From: an uncultured Aquimarina sp.
GTDB taxonomy: Bacteria > Bacteroidota > Bacteroidia > Flavobacteriales > Flavobacteriaceae
NCBI GenBank assembly: GCA_947496555.1
Contig: CANMDH010000022.1
Span: forward strand, 28,645-92,644
Direction of reading: 5' to 3'
Length of the DNA stretch: 64,000 bases
Part shown: positions 28,177-36,564 of the stretch, piece by piece
How the letters are laid out: each line of letters starts with the position of its first letter
Numbering within the stretch: position 1 is the stretch's first letter
Notes under the pieces: model-generated
Databases searched by the model: none
Told to the model about the DNA's origin: nothing
The model's input: the letters and a program-made list of their open reading frames with translations, nothing else
Program-made: the position numbers and the translations under genes

Positions 28177-29127
28177 ATGAATAATATACCTAGCGTTGAT
28201 TTAGCAGATTTTTTATCTGATGATCCATCCCGCAAACAGAAATTTATTAATGAAATTGGAAAAGCATATGAAGAAATTGGCTTTGTTGCTTTAAAAAATC
28301 ACTTTTTAAGTGATCAATTAGTAGAAAACCTATATAAAGAAGTGAAAGCCTTCTTTTCCCTTCCGGTAGATGTAAAAGAAAAGTATGAAATAGAAGGACT
28401 TGGTGGCCAAAGAGGATATACCTCTTTTGGTAAAGAACATGCTAAGGGAAAAAAAGAAGGAGATTTAAAAGAATTTTGGCATTTTGGACAGGAACCAGAT
28501 GCAGATGCGAATTTGATTGAAGAATATCCTGCTAATGTTACTGTAGAAGAACTGGACGATTTCAATGAAACAGGAATGGAAACCTATAGAATGTTAGAAA
28601 AGACAGGAATTTATGTTCTTAGAGCTTTGGCTTTATATATTGGGTTAGATGAATACTACTTTGATCACTGGGCCAGCAATGGTAACAGTATCCTACGCCC
28701 AATTCATTACCCACCAATCAAAGAGGAACCTAAAGGAGCTGTTCGCGCAGGTGCTCATGGAGACATTAACTTAATAACGTTGTTAATGGGTGCTTCTACT
28801 GGTGGATTACAGGTTCAGAGAAAAGATGGTGAATGGATTGACGCAATTCCGCAAGAAGATGAACTTGTAATTAATGTGGGAGACATGCTCGAACGTCATA
28901 CCAATAACAAGTTAAGATCTACTATACACCGCGTAATAAATCCACCAAAAGAGCAATGGGGTAAACCAAGATATTCTATTCCTTTCTTTATGCATCCAAG
29001 AAGTGATATGAAATTAAATTGTCTTGAAGAATGTATCTCAGAGGAGCATCCCAAGCAATATGAAGACATAACCGCAGGTGAATTTTTACACCAAAGACTT
29101 GTTGAAATTGGATTAATAAAGAAATAG
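28177..29127 (+). CDS. Isopenicillin N synthase-like Fe(II) oxygenase
   Basis: In this 316-residue double-stranded beta-helix oxygenase the iron triad is His194-x-Asp196...His251 (AHGD and STIHRV). The 2-oxoglutarate or substrate carboxylate site is RYS at 265-267. VDLADFL...IGFVALKNH is the N-terminal DIOX_N region. The family is broad, from IPNS to plant and bacterial hydroxylases, and no antibiotic genes are present, so the substrate is unknown. It is the first gene of a plus-strand operon running to 31299, with a short SUI1 gene 7 bases downstream. Confidence 0.88.
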   Translation: MNNIPSVDLADFLSDDPSRKQKFINEIGKAYEEIGFVALKNHFLSDQLVENLYKEVKAFFSLPVDVKEKYEIEGLGGQRGYTSFGKEHAKGKKEGDLKEFWHFGQEPDADANLIEEYPANVTVEELDDFNETGMETYRMLEKTGIYVLRALALYIGLDEYYFDHWASNGNSILRPIHYPPIKEEPKGAVRAGAHGDINLITLLMGASTGGLQVQRKDGEWIDAIPQEDELVINVGDMLERHTNNKLRSTIHRVINPPKEQWGKPRYSIPFFMHPRSDMKLNCLEECISEEHPKQYEDITAGEFLHQRLVEIGLIKK

Positions 29128-29134
29128 TTTTTGC

Positions 29135-29467
29135 ATGGATTTACATGATCAATTAAAAAATCTATTCCCCGACCATAAATTTGAAGAAAATAATTCTACT
29201 ACAGAAGAAGAAAAAGATAAAATATGGATGCAGGAATCCCCTATCATATGTAAATATGAAAAACGAAAGGGAAAACCGATAACCATACTCGAGGGATACA
29301 CTGGAGCTGACGAAGATTTTAAAAAACTTGCCAAAGAGTTAAAAACTCGATTAAGCGTTGGAGGTAGTTTCAAAAATGAAAGTATTATTATTCAAGGTGA
29401 TTATCGAGATCAAATAATGGACATTCTAAAAGAAAAGGGCTTCAAAGTAAAACGCGTTGGCGGATAA
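29135..29467 (+). CDS. SUI1/YciH-family translation factor-like protein
   Basis: This 110-residue protein has a C-terminal SUI1 domain: KRKGKPITILEGYTG, LAKELKTRLSVGGSF and IIIQGDYRDQIMDILKEKGF. This is the eIF1-like fold that in bacteria (YciH) can act at translation initiation, though it is usually dispensable. The N-terminal 30 residues are acidic and probably disordered. It lies in an operon with an Fe(II) oxygenase, a DUF1835 protein and a nucleoside phosphorylase. Its 3' end overlaps the next gene by 11 bases. Confidence 0.88.
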   Translation: MDLHDQLKNLFPDHKFEENNSTTEEEKDKIWMQESPIICKYEKRKGKPITILEGYTGADEDFKKLAKELKTRLSVGGSFKNESIIIQGDYRDQIMDILKEKGFKVKRVGG

Positions 29468-30419
29468 ATTCATAAACACCTTGGGGATACACACATTACA
29501 TATAACCAATGGGGACAGTCTTACCCAAAGAATGCGAGAATTAAATCTTGTAGAAGGAGAAATTCTTACCTGGCGTGAAATGTTATGCGAGGGTCCAACC
29601 GAAATTAAAGTTGAAACAGAAAATTCAATTAAAAAACGGAAGGCATTCTTAAAAAAATATTACAGAATTGCTCCTTCCGATTACGAAGATAAATTTGTTT
29701 CTGAGCTTAAAAAAGTAGAAAAATTGTCGGAGTATGACGAAATCATACTATGGTTTGAGTATGACTTATTTTGCCATATTAATATGATCGCCGCAATAAG
29801 TTTATTACTGCGAAAAGGTATTGGTGACATTCCAGTTTATCTGGTATGCAGTGGTAGGATCCCTCATGAGAAAAAACTTTATGGCCTTTGCGAACTCTCA
29901 GATGTTCAACTTAAAGAACATTATGAAAACAAAGTGCTTTTAACCATTGATGACTTGGAACTGGCTGAATATATCTGGACCTTATATTGCGAATCAAATC
30001 CAAAGAAAATTGCCGGTCAAATCAAAAAACATTCATCATTCGAATACCTTTCGATATGTCTAAGGGCGCATTTACAGCGCTTTCCGAATATGCTTACGGG
30101 ACTTAATGTATTAGAACATAATATTTTGGAAATGGTAGATACCTATCAGATCAAAAATATAAAACAACTAATGGGGTATACTCTAGAATATCAGGGATAT
30201 TATGGATACGGTGATATGCAAATGAAACGCGTTTTGGCAAGACTCTTTCAATTCCTAGACCAGACAAAAGACCGATTACAATTGTCAGAAAGAGGAAAAT
30301 TAGCATTACAACAAAAAAAGAACTTTTACAACACCCAGATCTTAGATTGGTACTATGGAGGTGTCAAAAAGTATGATTATCTCTATAATGATGAAACACA
30401 CTCCTTATTAAAATTATGA
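29457..30419 (+). CDS. DUF1835 domain protein, TTG start
   Basis: In this 320-residue protein the N-terminal half has the DUF1835 pattern: LHITNGDSLTQRMRELNLVEGEILTWREMLCEGP, followed by LWFEYDLFCHINMIAAISLL. Function is unknown. The TTG at 29457 is the likely start: the domain begins only about 10 residues later, and the first in-frame ATG would remove the conserved NGD strand. The 11-base overlap with the SUI1 gene suggests translational coupling. The nucleoside phosphorylase gene begins 1 base after its stop. Confidence 0.8.
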   Translation: MADKFINTLGIHTLHITNGDSLTQRMRELNLVEGEILTWREMLCEGPTEIKVETENSIKKRKAFLKKYYRIAPSDYEDKFVSELKKVEKLSEYDEIILWFEYDLFCHINMIAAISLLLRKGIGDIPVYLVCSGRIPHEKKLYGLCELSDVQLKEHYENKVLLTIDDLELAEYIWTLYCESNPKKIAGQIKKHSSFEYLSICLRAHLQRFPNMLTGLNVLEHNILEMVDTYQIKNIKQLMGYTLEYQGYYGYGDMQMKRVLARLFQFLDQTKDRLQLSERGKLALQQKKNFYNTQILDWYYGGVKKYDYLYNDETHSLLKL

Positions 30420-30420
30420 T

Positions 30421-31299
30421 ATGCCAATAGCAGAATCTGAACTTATCATTAACGAAGATGGCAGTATTTACCATCTTAGTCTTAAACCAGAACAATTAGC
30501 AAATACTATTATTACTGTTGGTGATCCCGATCGTGTAGATAAAGTAACCAAGCATTTTGATACTATAGAATTCAAAATTCGAAAACGTGAGTTTCATACG
30601 CAAACAGGGACTTATAAAAACAAAAGAATTACCGTTATATCTACAGGCATCGGTACAGATAATATCGATATTGTTTTAAATGAATTAGATGCTTTGGTTA
30701 ATATCGACTTTACTACACGTGAAATAAAAAAAGAAAACACCTCCTTGAATATTATCAGAATAGGGACTTCTGGGTCTATTCAAAATGATATTCCCGTAGA
30801 TAGCTTCCTTGTTTCAGAGTTGGCTATTGGGTTTGATAGTCTGCTACATTTTTATGACAGCCAACATGTTCAGCTTCCAGAAGTTTCGAAAGCACTCACA
30901 AAACATCTTAACTGGGATGCCAATAAATCTTTACCATATGTGGTTTATGGAGATGATACATGGGTAAATCATATGGCCAATGGTAAAGCAAAAAAAGGAA
31001 CTACGATTACCAATGTTGGTTTTTATGGCCCACAAGGAAGAATTTTAAGACTCCCTTTACAAGACAATACCTTAAATAGCAAAATTGCCGCTTTCAAATA
31101 TGAAGAAATAAAAATAACCAACCTGGAAATGGAAACTGCCGCTATTTATGGAATGTCAAAAATGCTCGGACATCGTGCAGTATCAATGAATGCAATTATA
31201 GCAAATCGTGCCACAGGAAAATTCAGCAAAAATCCAAAAAACACTGTAGAAAAATTAATTGTTTATACTTTGGATAAAATTATAAATTACCCTCACTAG
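30421..31299 (+). CDS. Uridine/purine nucleoside phosphorylase family protein
   Basis: This 292-residue protein shows the NP-I family phosphate loop VGDPDRVDKV, ISTGIGTDNIDIVLNEL, IRIGTSGSIQ and the nucleoside-site motif NLEMETAAIYGMS. This is the layout of uridine phosphorylase. It cleaves a nucleoside with phosphate to base and (deoxy)ribose-1-phosphate in the salvage pathway. It is the last gene of the operon, with an intrinsic terminator 25 bases downstream. Uridine is the likely substrate, but purine nucleosides cannot be excluded. Confidence 0.88.
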   Translation: MPIAESELIINEDGSIYHLSLKPEQLANTIITVGDPDRVDKVTKHFDTIEFKIRKREFHTQTGTYKNKRITVISTGIGTDNIDIVLNELDALVNIDFTTREIKKENTSLNIIRIGTSGSIQNDIPVDSFLVSELAIGFDSLLHFYDSQHVQLPEVSKALTKHLNWDANKSLPYVVYGDDTWVNHMANGKAKKGTTITNVGFYGPQGRILRLPLQDNTLNSKIAAFKYEEIKITNLEMETAAIYGMSKMLGHRAVSMNAIIANRATGKFSKNPKNTVEKLIVYTLDKIINYPH

Positions 31300-31324
31300 A
31301 AAGAAGTATTTCTTAATAACAAAA

Positions 31325-31353
31325 AAAAAGGATAGAAACAATCCATCCTTTTT
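31325..31353. terminator. Bidirectional intrinsic terminator
   Basis: AAAAAGGAT (31325-31333) pairs with ATCCTTTTT (31345-31353) around an 11-base loop. It lies between the phosphorylase operon and a convergent small minus-strand gene, with A/T-runs for both directions. Confidence 0.8.
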
Positions 31354-31405
31354 GAATAAAAACATCATTTAAAAATACTTAGAAAATACTTTTTTGGGGC
31401 TAATA

Positions 31406-31552
31406 CTAACTAAATAATATCTTAAGACTAATTAACAAGTTTGTCAATAACAAAACTCCAATAAAAACAACTATTCCATTTTCAATCGGGTTATTTTTTA
31501 ACTTAGCAACTTTTACGTATGCGTTCTTTTTTTGGGGAAAATTCTTTTTCAT
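31406..31552 (-). CDS. Small single-span membrane protein (48 aa)
   Basis: Starting at the ATG at 31552, this codes for 48 residues: a basic N-terminus (MKKNFPQKKNAYVKVAKLK) and one hydrophobic segment (about 24-44). The upstream in-frame ATG at 31591 lies inside a TATATTTG -7 box, so the shorter start is preferred. I do not recognise the family. A promoter upstream and a terminator downstream support a real gene. Confidence 0.5.
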   Translation of the reverse strand: MKKNFPQKKNAYVKVAKLKNNPIENGIVVFIGVLLLTNLLISLKILFS

Positions 31553-31588
31553 AGCAATATTGTTTTTATTTTGTGTCGAAATATTAAT

Positions 31589-31596
31589 CAAATATA
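31589..31596 (-). promoter_or_regulatory. Candidate -7 box for the small membrane protein
   Basis: The minus strand reads TATATTTG (TAnnTTTG consensus) 37 bases before the ATG at 31552. A second copy of the same octamer is at 31621-31628. Confidence 0.5.
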
Positions 31597-31702
31597 AATT
31601 CTTCTGGAAGAATTATAGGTCAAATATAATAAAAAGTAATTTATTTTATCGTTAAAAAACATAAAAATTCGATGAAATACACAATTTTAATTTTTATTCA
31701 GT

Positions 31703-32554
31703 ATGAATATTATAAAAATAGGTGGGGTTCCAGAACATTTTAACCTTCCCTGGCATCTTACCATTGAAGATGGCAGTTATGCAAAAAATAACATTCAATT
31801 AGAATGGATTGATTTTCCAGGAGGTACTGGGGCCATGTGTGAGGCGTTAAGAAAACAAGAGATTGATATTGCGATAATTCTTACTGAAGGTATTATAAAA
31901 GATATCATTGACGGTAATCCAAGTAAAATTGTTCAAGAATATATACAGACTCCTCTGATTTGGGGTATACATGTTGATGCAAATTCGCAATACTATGATA
32001 TTTCTTCCCTTGAAAATACTAAAGTGGCAATAAGTAGATACGGTTCAGGTTCTCATTTGATGTCATATATCAATGCACAAAATCAGGGATGGGATACTAC
32101 AACGCTGCAATTTGAAGTCGTAAGAAATTTAAATGGTGCTGTAGAAGCATTAACAAACGGAACCGCAGACTATTTTATGTGGGAGCATTTTACCACCAAA
32201 CCATTTGCAGATAATGGTACTTTTAGAAGGGTAGCAGATTGTCCAACACCATGGCCATGTTTTGTTATAGCCGTAAGAGAAGAGATACTTACAACAAAAG
32301 AAAAAGACATAAGAGTCATACTCGAGATCATAAATTCTACAACAACCGATTTTAAGAAAATCCCAAGTATAGACAAAACCTTATCCAATAGATATGAGCA
32401 ACAATTGGAAGATATTCAAAAGTGGTTACAACTTACCGAATGGAGTCAATCTGACATAGCCCAGGAAACACTTTATCTTATTCAAAAACAGTTATATAGT
32501 TTGAATATTATTGATAGAAAAGTGGACCCTAAAACGTTGATTTTTGAATTTTAG
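31703..32554 (+). CDS. Orphan substrate-binding-like protein without signal peptide
   Basis: This 283-residue protein has the periplasmic-binding-protein type II fold of the SsuA/THI5-like group: KIGGVPEHFNLPWHLTIEDG, GGTGAMCEALRKQEIDIAIILTEG, VAISRYGSGSHLMSYI and FEVVRNLNGAVEALTNGTADYFMWE. It starts directly with the first strand and has no signal peptide or lipobox, so it should remain in the cytoplasm. No ABC permease or ATPase gene is adjacent. It may sense or bind a small ligand, or act as an enzyme as THI5 relatives do; the ligand is unknown. It appears monocistronic. Confidence 0.75.
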   Translation: MNIIKIGGVPEHFNLPWHLTIEDGSYAKNNIQLEWIDFPGGTGAMCEALRKQEIDIAIILTEGIIKDIIDGNPSKIVQEYIQTPLIWGIHVDANSQYYDISSLENTKVAISRYGSGSHLMSYINAQNQGWDTTTLQFEVVRNLNGAVEALTNGTADYFMWEHFTTKPFADNGTFRRVADCPTPWPCFVIAVREEILTTKEKDIRVILEIINSTTTDFKKIPSIDKTLSNRYEQQLEDIQKWLQLTEWSQSDIAQETLYLIQKQLYSLNIIDRKVDPKTLIFEF

Positions 32555-32757
32555 TATGTATTAATAATCAAAAATATTCATGATTTTTTAAAAATCAGGG
32601 GTAGGGTTTGCAAAAAGTAACGCGTTATATATTAAAGAATCATTTAAAAATTTAAGATTAACGTTATGAATACAAACATTTTATGCTGAAAAATATATCA
32701 AATAGCAAATTCTAAAATATACTTGACATAAGTGTATTAACGAATAAAATATTTTTG

Positions 32758-32765
32758 TACATTTG
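32758..32765 (+). promoter_or_regulatory. Candidate -7 box upstream of a 60-residue membrane protein
   Basis: TACATTTG matches TAnnTTTG and is followed by a leader of about 85 bases to the ATG at 32853. A TTGACA sequence at 32723-32728 is too far away to be its -33 element. Otherwise I see nothing coding in the 298-base gap. GGGGTAGG near 32598 recurs inverted as CCTACCCC near 32771. Confidence 0.4.
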
Positions 32766-32852
32766 CCGAACCTACCCCACCAACAAATTATTAAATGTAT
32801 AAGCAACCATACTTATATAAGTGCATCTAATAATTAAACAAACAAATCTATT

Positions 32853-33035
32853 ATGATTACATTTATACTAATATTATTAGGCCTTGTAGCCTTAAATTTT
32901 GTTCTGCTGAAATTTAGTATGCAATCTGTGGATACTAAAAAGAAGAATTCTCGAGCAAACAAAGTTCAGATCAACCACATATCTGAACAAAAAGCTACAA
33001 AGTCTAAAGAGTCAAAAATACCTACAGCAGCTTAA
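32853..33035 (+). CDS. Small membrane protein (60 aa)
   Basis: This 60-residue protein has one N-terminal hydrophobic segment (about 2-24) and a hydrophilic, Lys/Ser-rich tail (TKKKNSRANKVQ...). The ATG follows a candidate promoter and a long untranslated leader. I do not recognise the family. It ends 4 bases from the convergent uracil-DNA glycosylase gene, and no terminator is visible between them. Confidence 0.55.
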   Translation: MITFILILLGLVALNFVLLKFSMQSVDTKKKNSRANKVQINHISEQKATKSKESKIPTAA

Positions 33036-33039
33036 TTAC

Positions 33040-33705
33040 TTACCAATTAATATCGGTAGTATTTTTTTCCTTCAGGTATTCATTGGTTTTGCTAAAATGC
33101 TTGTTGCCAAACCAAAATCCTCTATTTGCACTTAATGGTGAAGGATGCCCACTTGTAAGTACATGGTGCTTAGACTTATCAATTTTTGCTCCCTTTTTCT
33201 TAGCAAAACCTCCCCATAGTAAAAAGACTACGTTTTTCTTTTTTTCAGATATTGTTCGAATTACAGCATCTGTAAACTGTTCCCAACCTTTGTTTTGATG
33301 AGACCCAGCTTGATTGGCTCTTACCGTTAAGGTTGCATTTAATAATAAGACGCCTTGTTTTGCCCAATGTTGCAAATTTCCGCTCGACGGAAATGGAATT
33401 CCTAAATCACTTTCAATTTCTTTAAAAATATTAATTAATGAAGGAGGCATTGCGATCCCATCATTAACAGAAAAACATAAACCATTGGCCTGGCCTACTC
33501 CGTGATAAGGATCCTGACCAATAATAACTACTCTCACATCATTAAAACTGCAATGATCAAAAGCTGCAAAAATCTCTGACCCCTTTGGATAGCACGTATT
33601 TTTGTAATATTCGGCTTTTACAAAATTTGCCAATTCAGGAAAATATGGTTTCTTAAACTCGTCTTTAAGTTGTTCTTTCCAACCTTGCTCAATATTTACA
33701 TTCAT
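33040..33705 (-). CDS. ung: Uracil-DNA glycosylase, family 1
   Basis: This 221-residue protein, the usual Ung length, has GQDPYHG (63-69) with catalytic Asp65 and the uracil-recognition loop including CFSV. The DNA-intercalation motif HPSPLS starts at His187. Family-1 enzymes excise uracil from DNA by hydrolysing the N-glycosidic bond, starting base-excision repair. It diverges from the mutS2 gene across a 73-base gap. Assignment is secure. Confidence 0.98.
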   Translation of the reverse strand: MNVNIEQGWKEQLKDEFKKPYFPELANFVKAEYYKNTCYPKGSEIFAAFDHCSFNDVRVVIIGQDPYHGVGQANGLCFSVNDGIAMPPSLINIFKEIESDLGIPFPSSGNLQHWAKQGVLLLNATLTVRANQAGSHQNKGWEQFTDAVIRTISEKKKNVVFLLWGGFAKKKGAKIDKSKHHVLTSGHPSPLSANRGFWFGNKHFSKTNEYLKEKNTTDINW

Positions 33706-33734
33706 ATCTCTAACGAAAAATTACTGTAATTATG

Positions 33735-33742
33735 TACTTTTG
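33735..33742 (+). promoter_or_regulatory. Candidate -7 box for mutS2
   Basis: TACTTTTG fits TAnnTTTG and lies 36 bases before the ATG at 33779. No clear -33 TTG is visible. Confidence 0.45.
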
Positions 33743-33778
33743 TTTCGTTCTAAAAAAGATGGAAGATAACCCAAAAAT

Positions 33779-35965
33779 ATGGGTAAAAAAAGTATGATTC
33801 GTATTTCAGAAAAAACATTAAAAGACTTAGAGTTTGACACAATCCTTGATCATATTGCAGCGTTGTGCAATACCGATTATGGAAAATCAAAAGCACTAAA
33901 AGTGATACCTTTCGAAACCGAACAAAAACTCGAAATTGCTTTACAAGAAGTTTTCGAATACAAATCCTCTAGTTTTAATGATACTAGAATTCCGAATCAT
34001 GGTTTTGACAGTATCAATAAAGAAATTCAGTTATTAAAAATAGAGAATACTTTTCTGGAGGCTTCTAATCTTAAAAAATTGGTTTCTATAAGTATCACCA
34101 GCAATGATTTGCTATCATTTTTCAAATCAAATAAAGAACTTTATCCTATTTTATATCAAACCTCTACAAATGTTCCTTTCACAAAAGAAATCATTAATCT
34201 AATAGAGGGGATTCTTGATAAATTTGGCGAAATAAAAGATAGTGCATCTACTACCCTGCTTGGTCTAAGAAAAGAGATTAATATCATTCAGGCAAAACTA
34301 AATGGAAGTTTTGGAAAAGATCTCACCCGTTATAACAGTTTAGGGTACCTTGATGAAATCAAAGAAAGTGTTGTAGATAATCGTAGAGTGCTTGCAGTTA
34401 AGTCCATGTACCGCAGAAAAGTAAAGGGCGCTATTATGGGTAATTCTAAGACCGGAAGCATTGTATATATCGAACCCGAGGCTACGCTTCAGTTTAGTCG
34501 TGAGCTTAGCAATCTTCAATATGAAGAACGCGAAGAGATCGTAAAAATATTAAAGGACCTCACCAACAAGCTACGCCCATTTGACGAACTCCTTCTGCAA
34601 TATCAGGAATATCTAAGCGATATGGATTTGGTTTCAGCCAAGTCAAAATATGCATCCAAGCTCAATGCAGTTCTCCCGAAGATCACAAAAACCCGTGAAC
34701 TTACACTTAAAGAAGCATATCACCCTCTTCTTTTACTTTCTAACCAAAGTAAAGGTGAAAAAACATTTCCGCAAAGCATCACTCTAGACAAAGACAATAG
34801 AATTATTGTTATTTCTGGACCTAATGCAGGAGGAAAAAGCATTACTTTAAAAACCATTGGTTTATTGCAAGTAATGCTACAAAGTGGCATGCTAGTTCCT
34901 GTGCATGAATATAGTAGAATGTGCCTTTTTGATGTTATTTTGACAGATATTGGTGATAATCAATCCATCGAGAATCATTTAAGCACCTACAGTTACCGCT
35001 TAAAGAACATGAATTATTTCCTTCGGAAATGTAACAATAAGACCTTATTTCTTATCGACGAATTCGGAACCGGTAGTGACCCAGAACTGGGCGGTGCTTT
35101 GGCCGAAGCTTTTCTAGAAGTTTTTTATGAACGTGAATCATTTGGCATCATAACTACTCATTATGCCAATTTAAAAATGCTTGCCAACGAGCTTCCCAAT
35201 ATGTCCAATGCAAATATGCTTTTTGATGCAAGAACACTAGAGCCTTTATTCAAATTATATCTTGGTGAAGCTGGAAGTTCTTTTACATTTGAAGTAGCAC
35301 AAAAAAATGGAATTCCGTATAGCTTGATCAACAAAGCAAAGAAAAAAGTAGAACGCGGTAAGATTAGGTTTGATAAGAGCATTGCAAATCTTCAGAAAGA
35401 ACGATCTAAACTTCAAAAAACAACTTCGACCCTAAAAACAAAAGAGCAAAAGGCGGAAGAAGAAAAAGAACGATTAGAAAGGATAAATGATCGTGTACAA
35501 CGTAAATTAGAAAGCTATCAAGAACTATATGATAGCAATCAACGAATGATTTATCTAGGTAAAAAGCTTGATGATATAAGTGAAAAATACTTTAACAATA
35601 AAAAGAAGCGCGAATTGATCGATGAGTTCATGAAAATTGTTCAAGTCGAAAATTCTAAACGAAAGAAACAATCTGCTAAGCAAAGAAATGTAGAAAAAGC
35701 CAAAAAGAAAAAGGTTGTAGAGGAAGTAGAAAAAAAGGTAAAAGTAATTCGCGAAAAGAAAAAAGAAGAAAAAAAGAAAGAAGAGAAAATAGAACAGCAA
35801 AAACCCAAAGTAACACTTAAAATTGGTGACCGTGTGCGCATGATCGATGGAAAATCAATCGGAACCATTGATATCCTCGAAAAAGACAAAGCCGTGGTTA
35901 ACTATGGTATTTTTACAACTAATGTAGCCGTTGATCAACTTGAATTTGTAGAACGAAAAAAATAA
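33779..35965 (+). CDS. mutS2: MutS2-family ATPase lacking the Smr domain
   Basis: This 728-residue protein has the MutS2 clamp/lever N-terminus. The Walker A loop GPNAGGKS is at 347-354, the Walker B LFLIDEFGTGSDP near 425-437, and ITTHYANLK follows. A long charged coiled-coil region runs from about 515 to 690, with Lys/Glu-rich stretches. The C-terminus is a short beta domain (GDRVRMIDGKSIGTIDIL...). Canonical MutS2 is about 780 residues with a C-terminal Smr nuclease domain, which is absent here. MutS2 acts in suppressing recombination or rescuing collided ribosomes. Met6 is a possible alternative start. A terminator hairpin overlaps the stop codon. Confidence 0.9.
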   Translation: MGKKSMIRISEKTLKDLEFDTILDHIAALCNTDYGKSKALKVIPFETEQKLEIALQEVFEYKSSSFNDTRIPNHGFDSINKEIQLLKIENTFLEASNLKKLVSISITSNDLLSFFKSNKELYPILYQTSTNVPFTKEIINLIEGILDKFGEIKDSASTTLLGLRKEINIIQAKLNGSFGKDLTRYNSLGYLDEIKESVVDNRRVLAVKSMYRRKVKGAIMGNSKTGSIVYIEPEATLQFSRELSNLQYEEREEIVKILKDLTNKLRPFDELLLQYQEYLSDMDLVSAKSKYASKLNAVLPKITKTRELTLKEAYHPLLLLSNQSKGEKTFPQSITLDKDNRIIVISGPNAGGKSITLKTIGLLQVMLQSGMLVPVHEYSRMCLFDVILTDIGDNQSIENHLSTYSYRLKNMNYFLRKCNNKTLFLIDEFGTGSDPELGGALAEAFLEVFYERESFGIITTHYANLKMLANELPNMSNANMLFDARTLEPLFKLYLGEAGSSFTFEVAQKNGIPYSLINKAKKKVERGKIRFDKSIANLQKERSKLQKTTSTLKTKEQKAEEEKERLERINDRVQRKLESYQELYDSNQRMIYLGKKLDDISEKYFNNKKKRELIDEFMKIVQVENSKRKKQSAKQRNVEKAKKKKVVEEVEKKVKVIREKKKEEKKKEEKIEQQKPKVTLKIGDRVRMIDGKSIGTIDILEKDKAVVNYGIFTTNVAVDQLEFVERKK

Positions 35966-35977
35966 CGTTCTATTTTT
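35949..35977 (+). terminator. Intrinsic terminator of mutS2
   Basis: TAGAACG (35949-35955) pairs with CGTTCTA (35966-35972), followed by TTTTT. The hairpin includes the stop codon of mutS2. Confidence 0.65.
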
Positions 35978-36013
35978 ATCCACCTAGCCTTACTTAAAAC
36001 TATCTTTAAAAAC

Positions 36014-36205
36014 CTAGCTGTTGTCATTGTTCTGCTTCTTTTGAGAAAAACAAACCATAAAAGCTTCCGCTATTTTTGAAATTGGTAAAACCTGTAATAC
36101 AGATGTTATTAGTTTTCGAATAGCATCAATTTTTTTGTTTGGCATAGCCCAAAATAATAACAACAATACTATCACAAAAATCATATACATAAATGTCTTA
36201 TCCAT
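36014..36205 (-). CDS. Small membrane protein (63 aa), tentative
   Basis: This 63-residue ORF has a strongly hydrophobic N-terminal span (about 5-22), an amphipathic middle (KLITSVLQVLPISKIAEAFM) and a polar C-terminus (QKKQNNDNS). It is convergent with mutS2 and has its own intergenic space upstream. I do not recognise the family, and no consensus promoter was found, so it may be spurious. Confidence 0.4.
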   Translation of the reverse strand: MDKTFMYMIFVIVLLLLFWAMPNKKIDAIRKLITSVLQVLPISKIAEAFMVCFSQKKQNNDNS

Positions 36206-36526
36206 ATACTTAGAAAATAAATCGAGTAAACCTTTAGATTCGTTGGTTTTTTAAAATTAAGAATTAAAGTTTTTCACAAGAAAAACTAACGCAGTTAAAT
36301 AGTCGATTTCCTTAGTTCAAGGGTAGATAACCAATTGTACGCGTAGTTATCATTTTTTTAGACATTACTGAAATCAAGAAAGAATATTCTCACAAACTAT
36401 TGTAAACTTATCTTTTAACTAAATAAGAATTTTTAATATTAGAACTCTTAATTTCTATCATAATTTTTAATTTAAAAATACCTGTTAAAGTCTCCTTAAA
36501 CAAGAATTCTGACAGTATTACTTTTA
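36206..36526. other. AT-rich gap with no gene recognised
   Basis: About 320 bases lie between a tentative small minus-strand gene and the deacetylase promoter. I see no plausible ORF, RNA gene or strong hairpin. It presumably contains the promoters of the flanking divergent genes. Confidence 0.5.
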
Positions 36527-36534
36527 TATATTTG
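36527..36534 (+). promoter_or_regulatory. Candidate -7 box that fixes the deacetylase start
   Basis: TATATTTG matches TAnnTTTG 31 bases before the ATG at 36565. It overlaps an upstream in-frame TTG at 36532, which therefore cannot be the translation start if this promoter is real. Confidence 0.55.
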
Positions 36535-36564
36535 GGGCATTACATCAAAACTACTTCAACAATT

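Noticed and set aside
28177-29127. Beta-lactam biosynthesis gene
   Set aside because: The IPNS-like fold is broad; there is no ACV synthetase or other antibiotic gene nearby, and it sits in an operon with housekeeping-type genes.
36532-36564. Upstream TTG start for the PIG-L deacetylase
   Set aside because: The TTG falls inside a TATATTTG promoter box and would bury the signal peptide; the ATG at 36565 gives a proper signal sequence.
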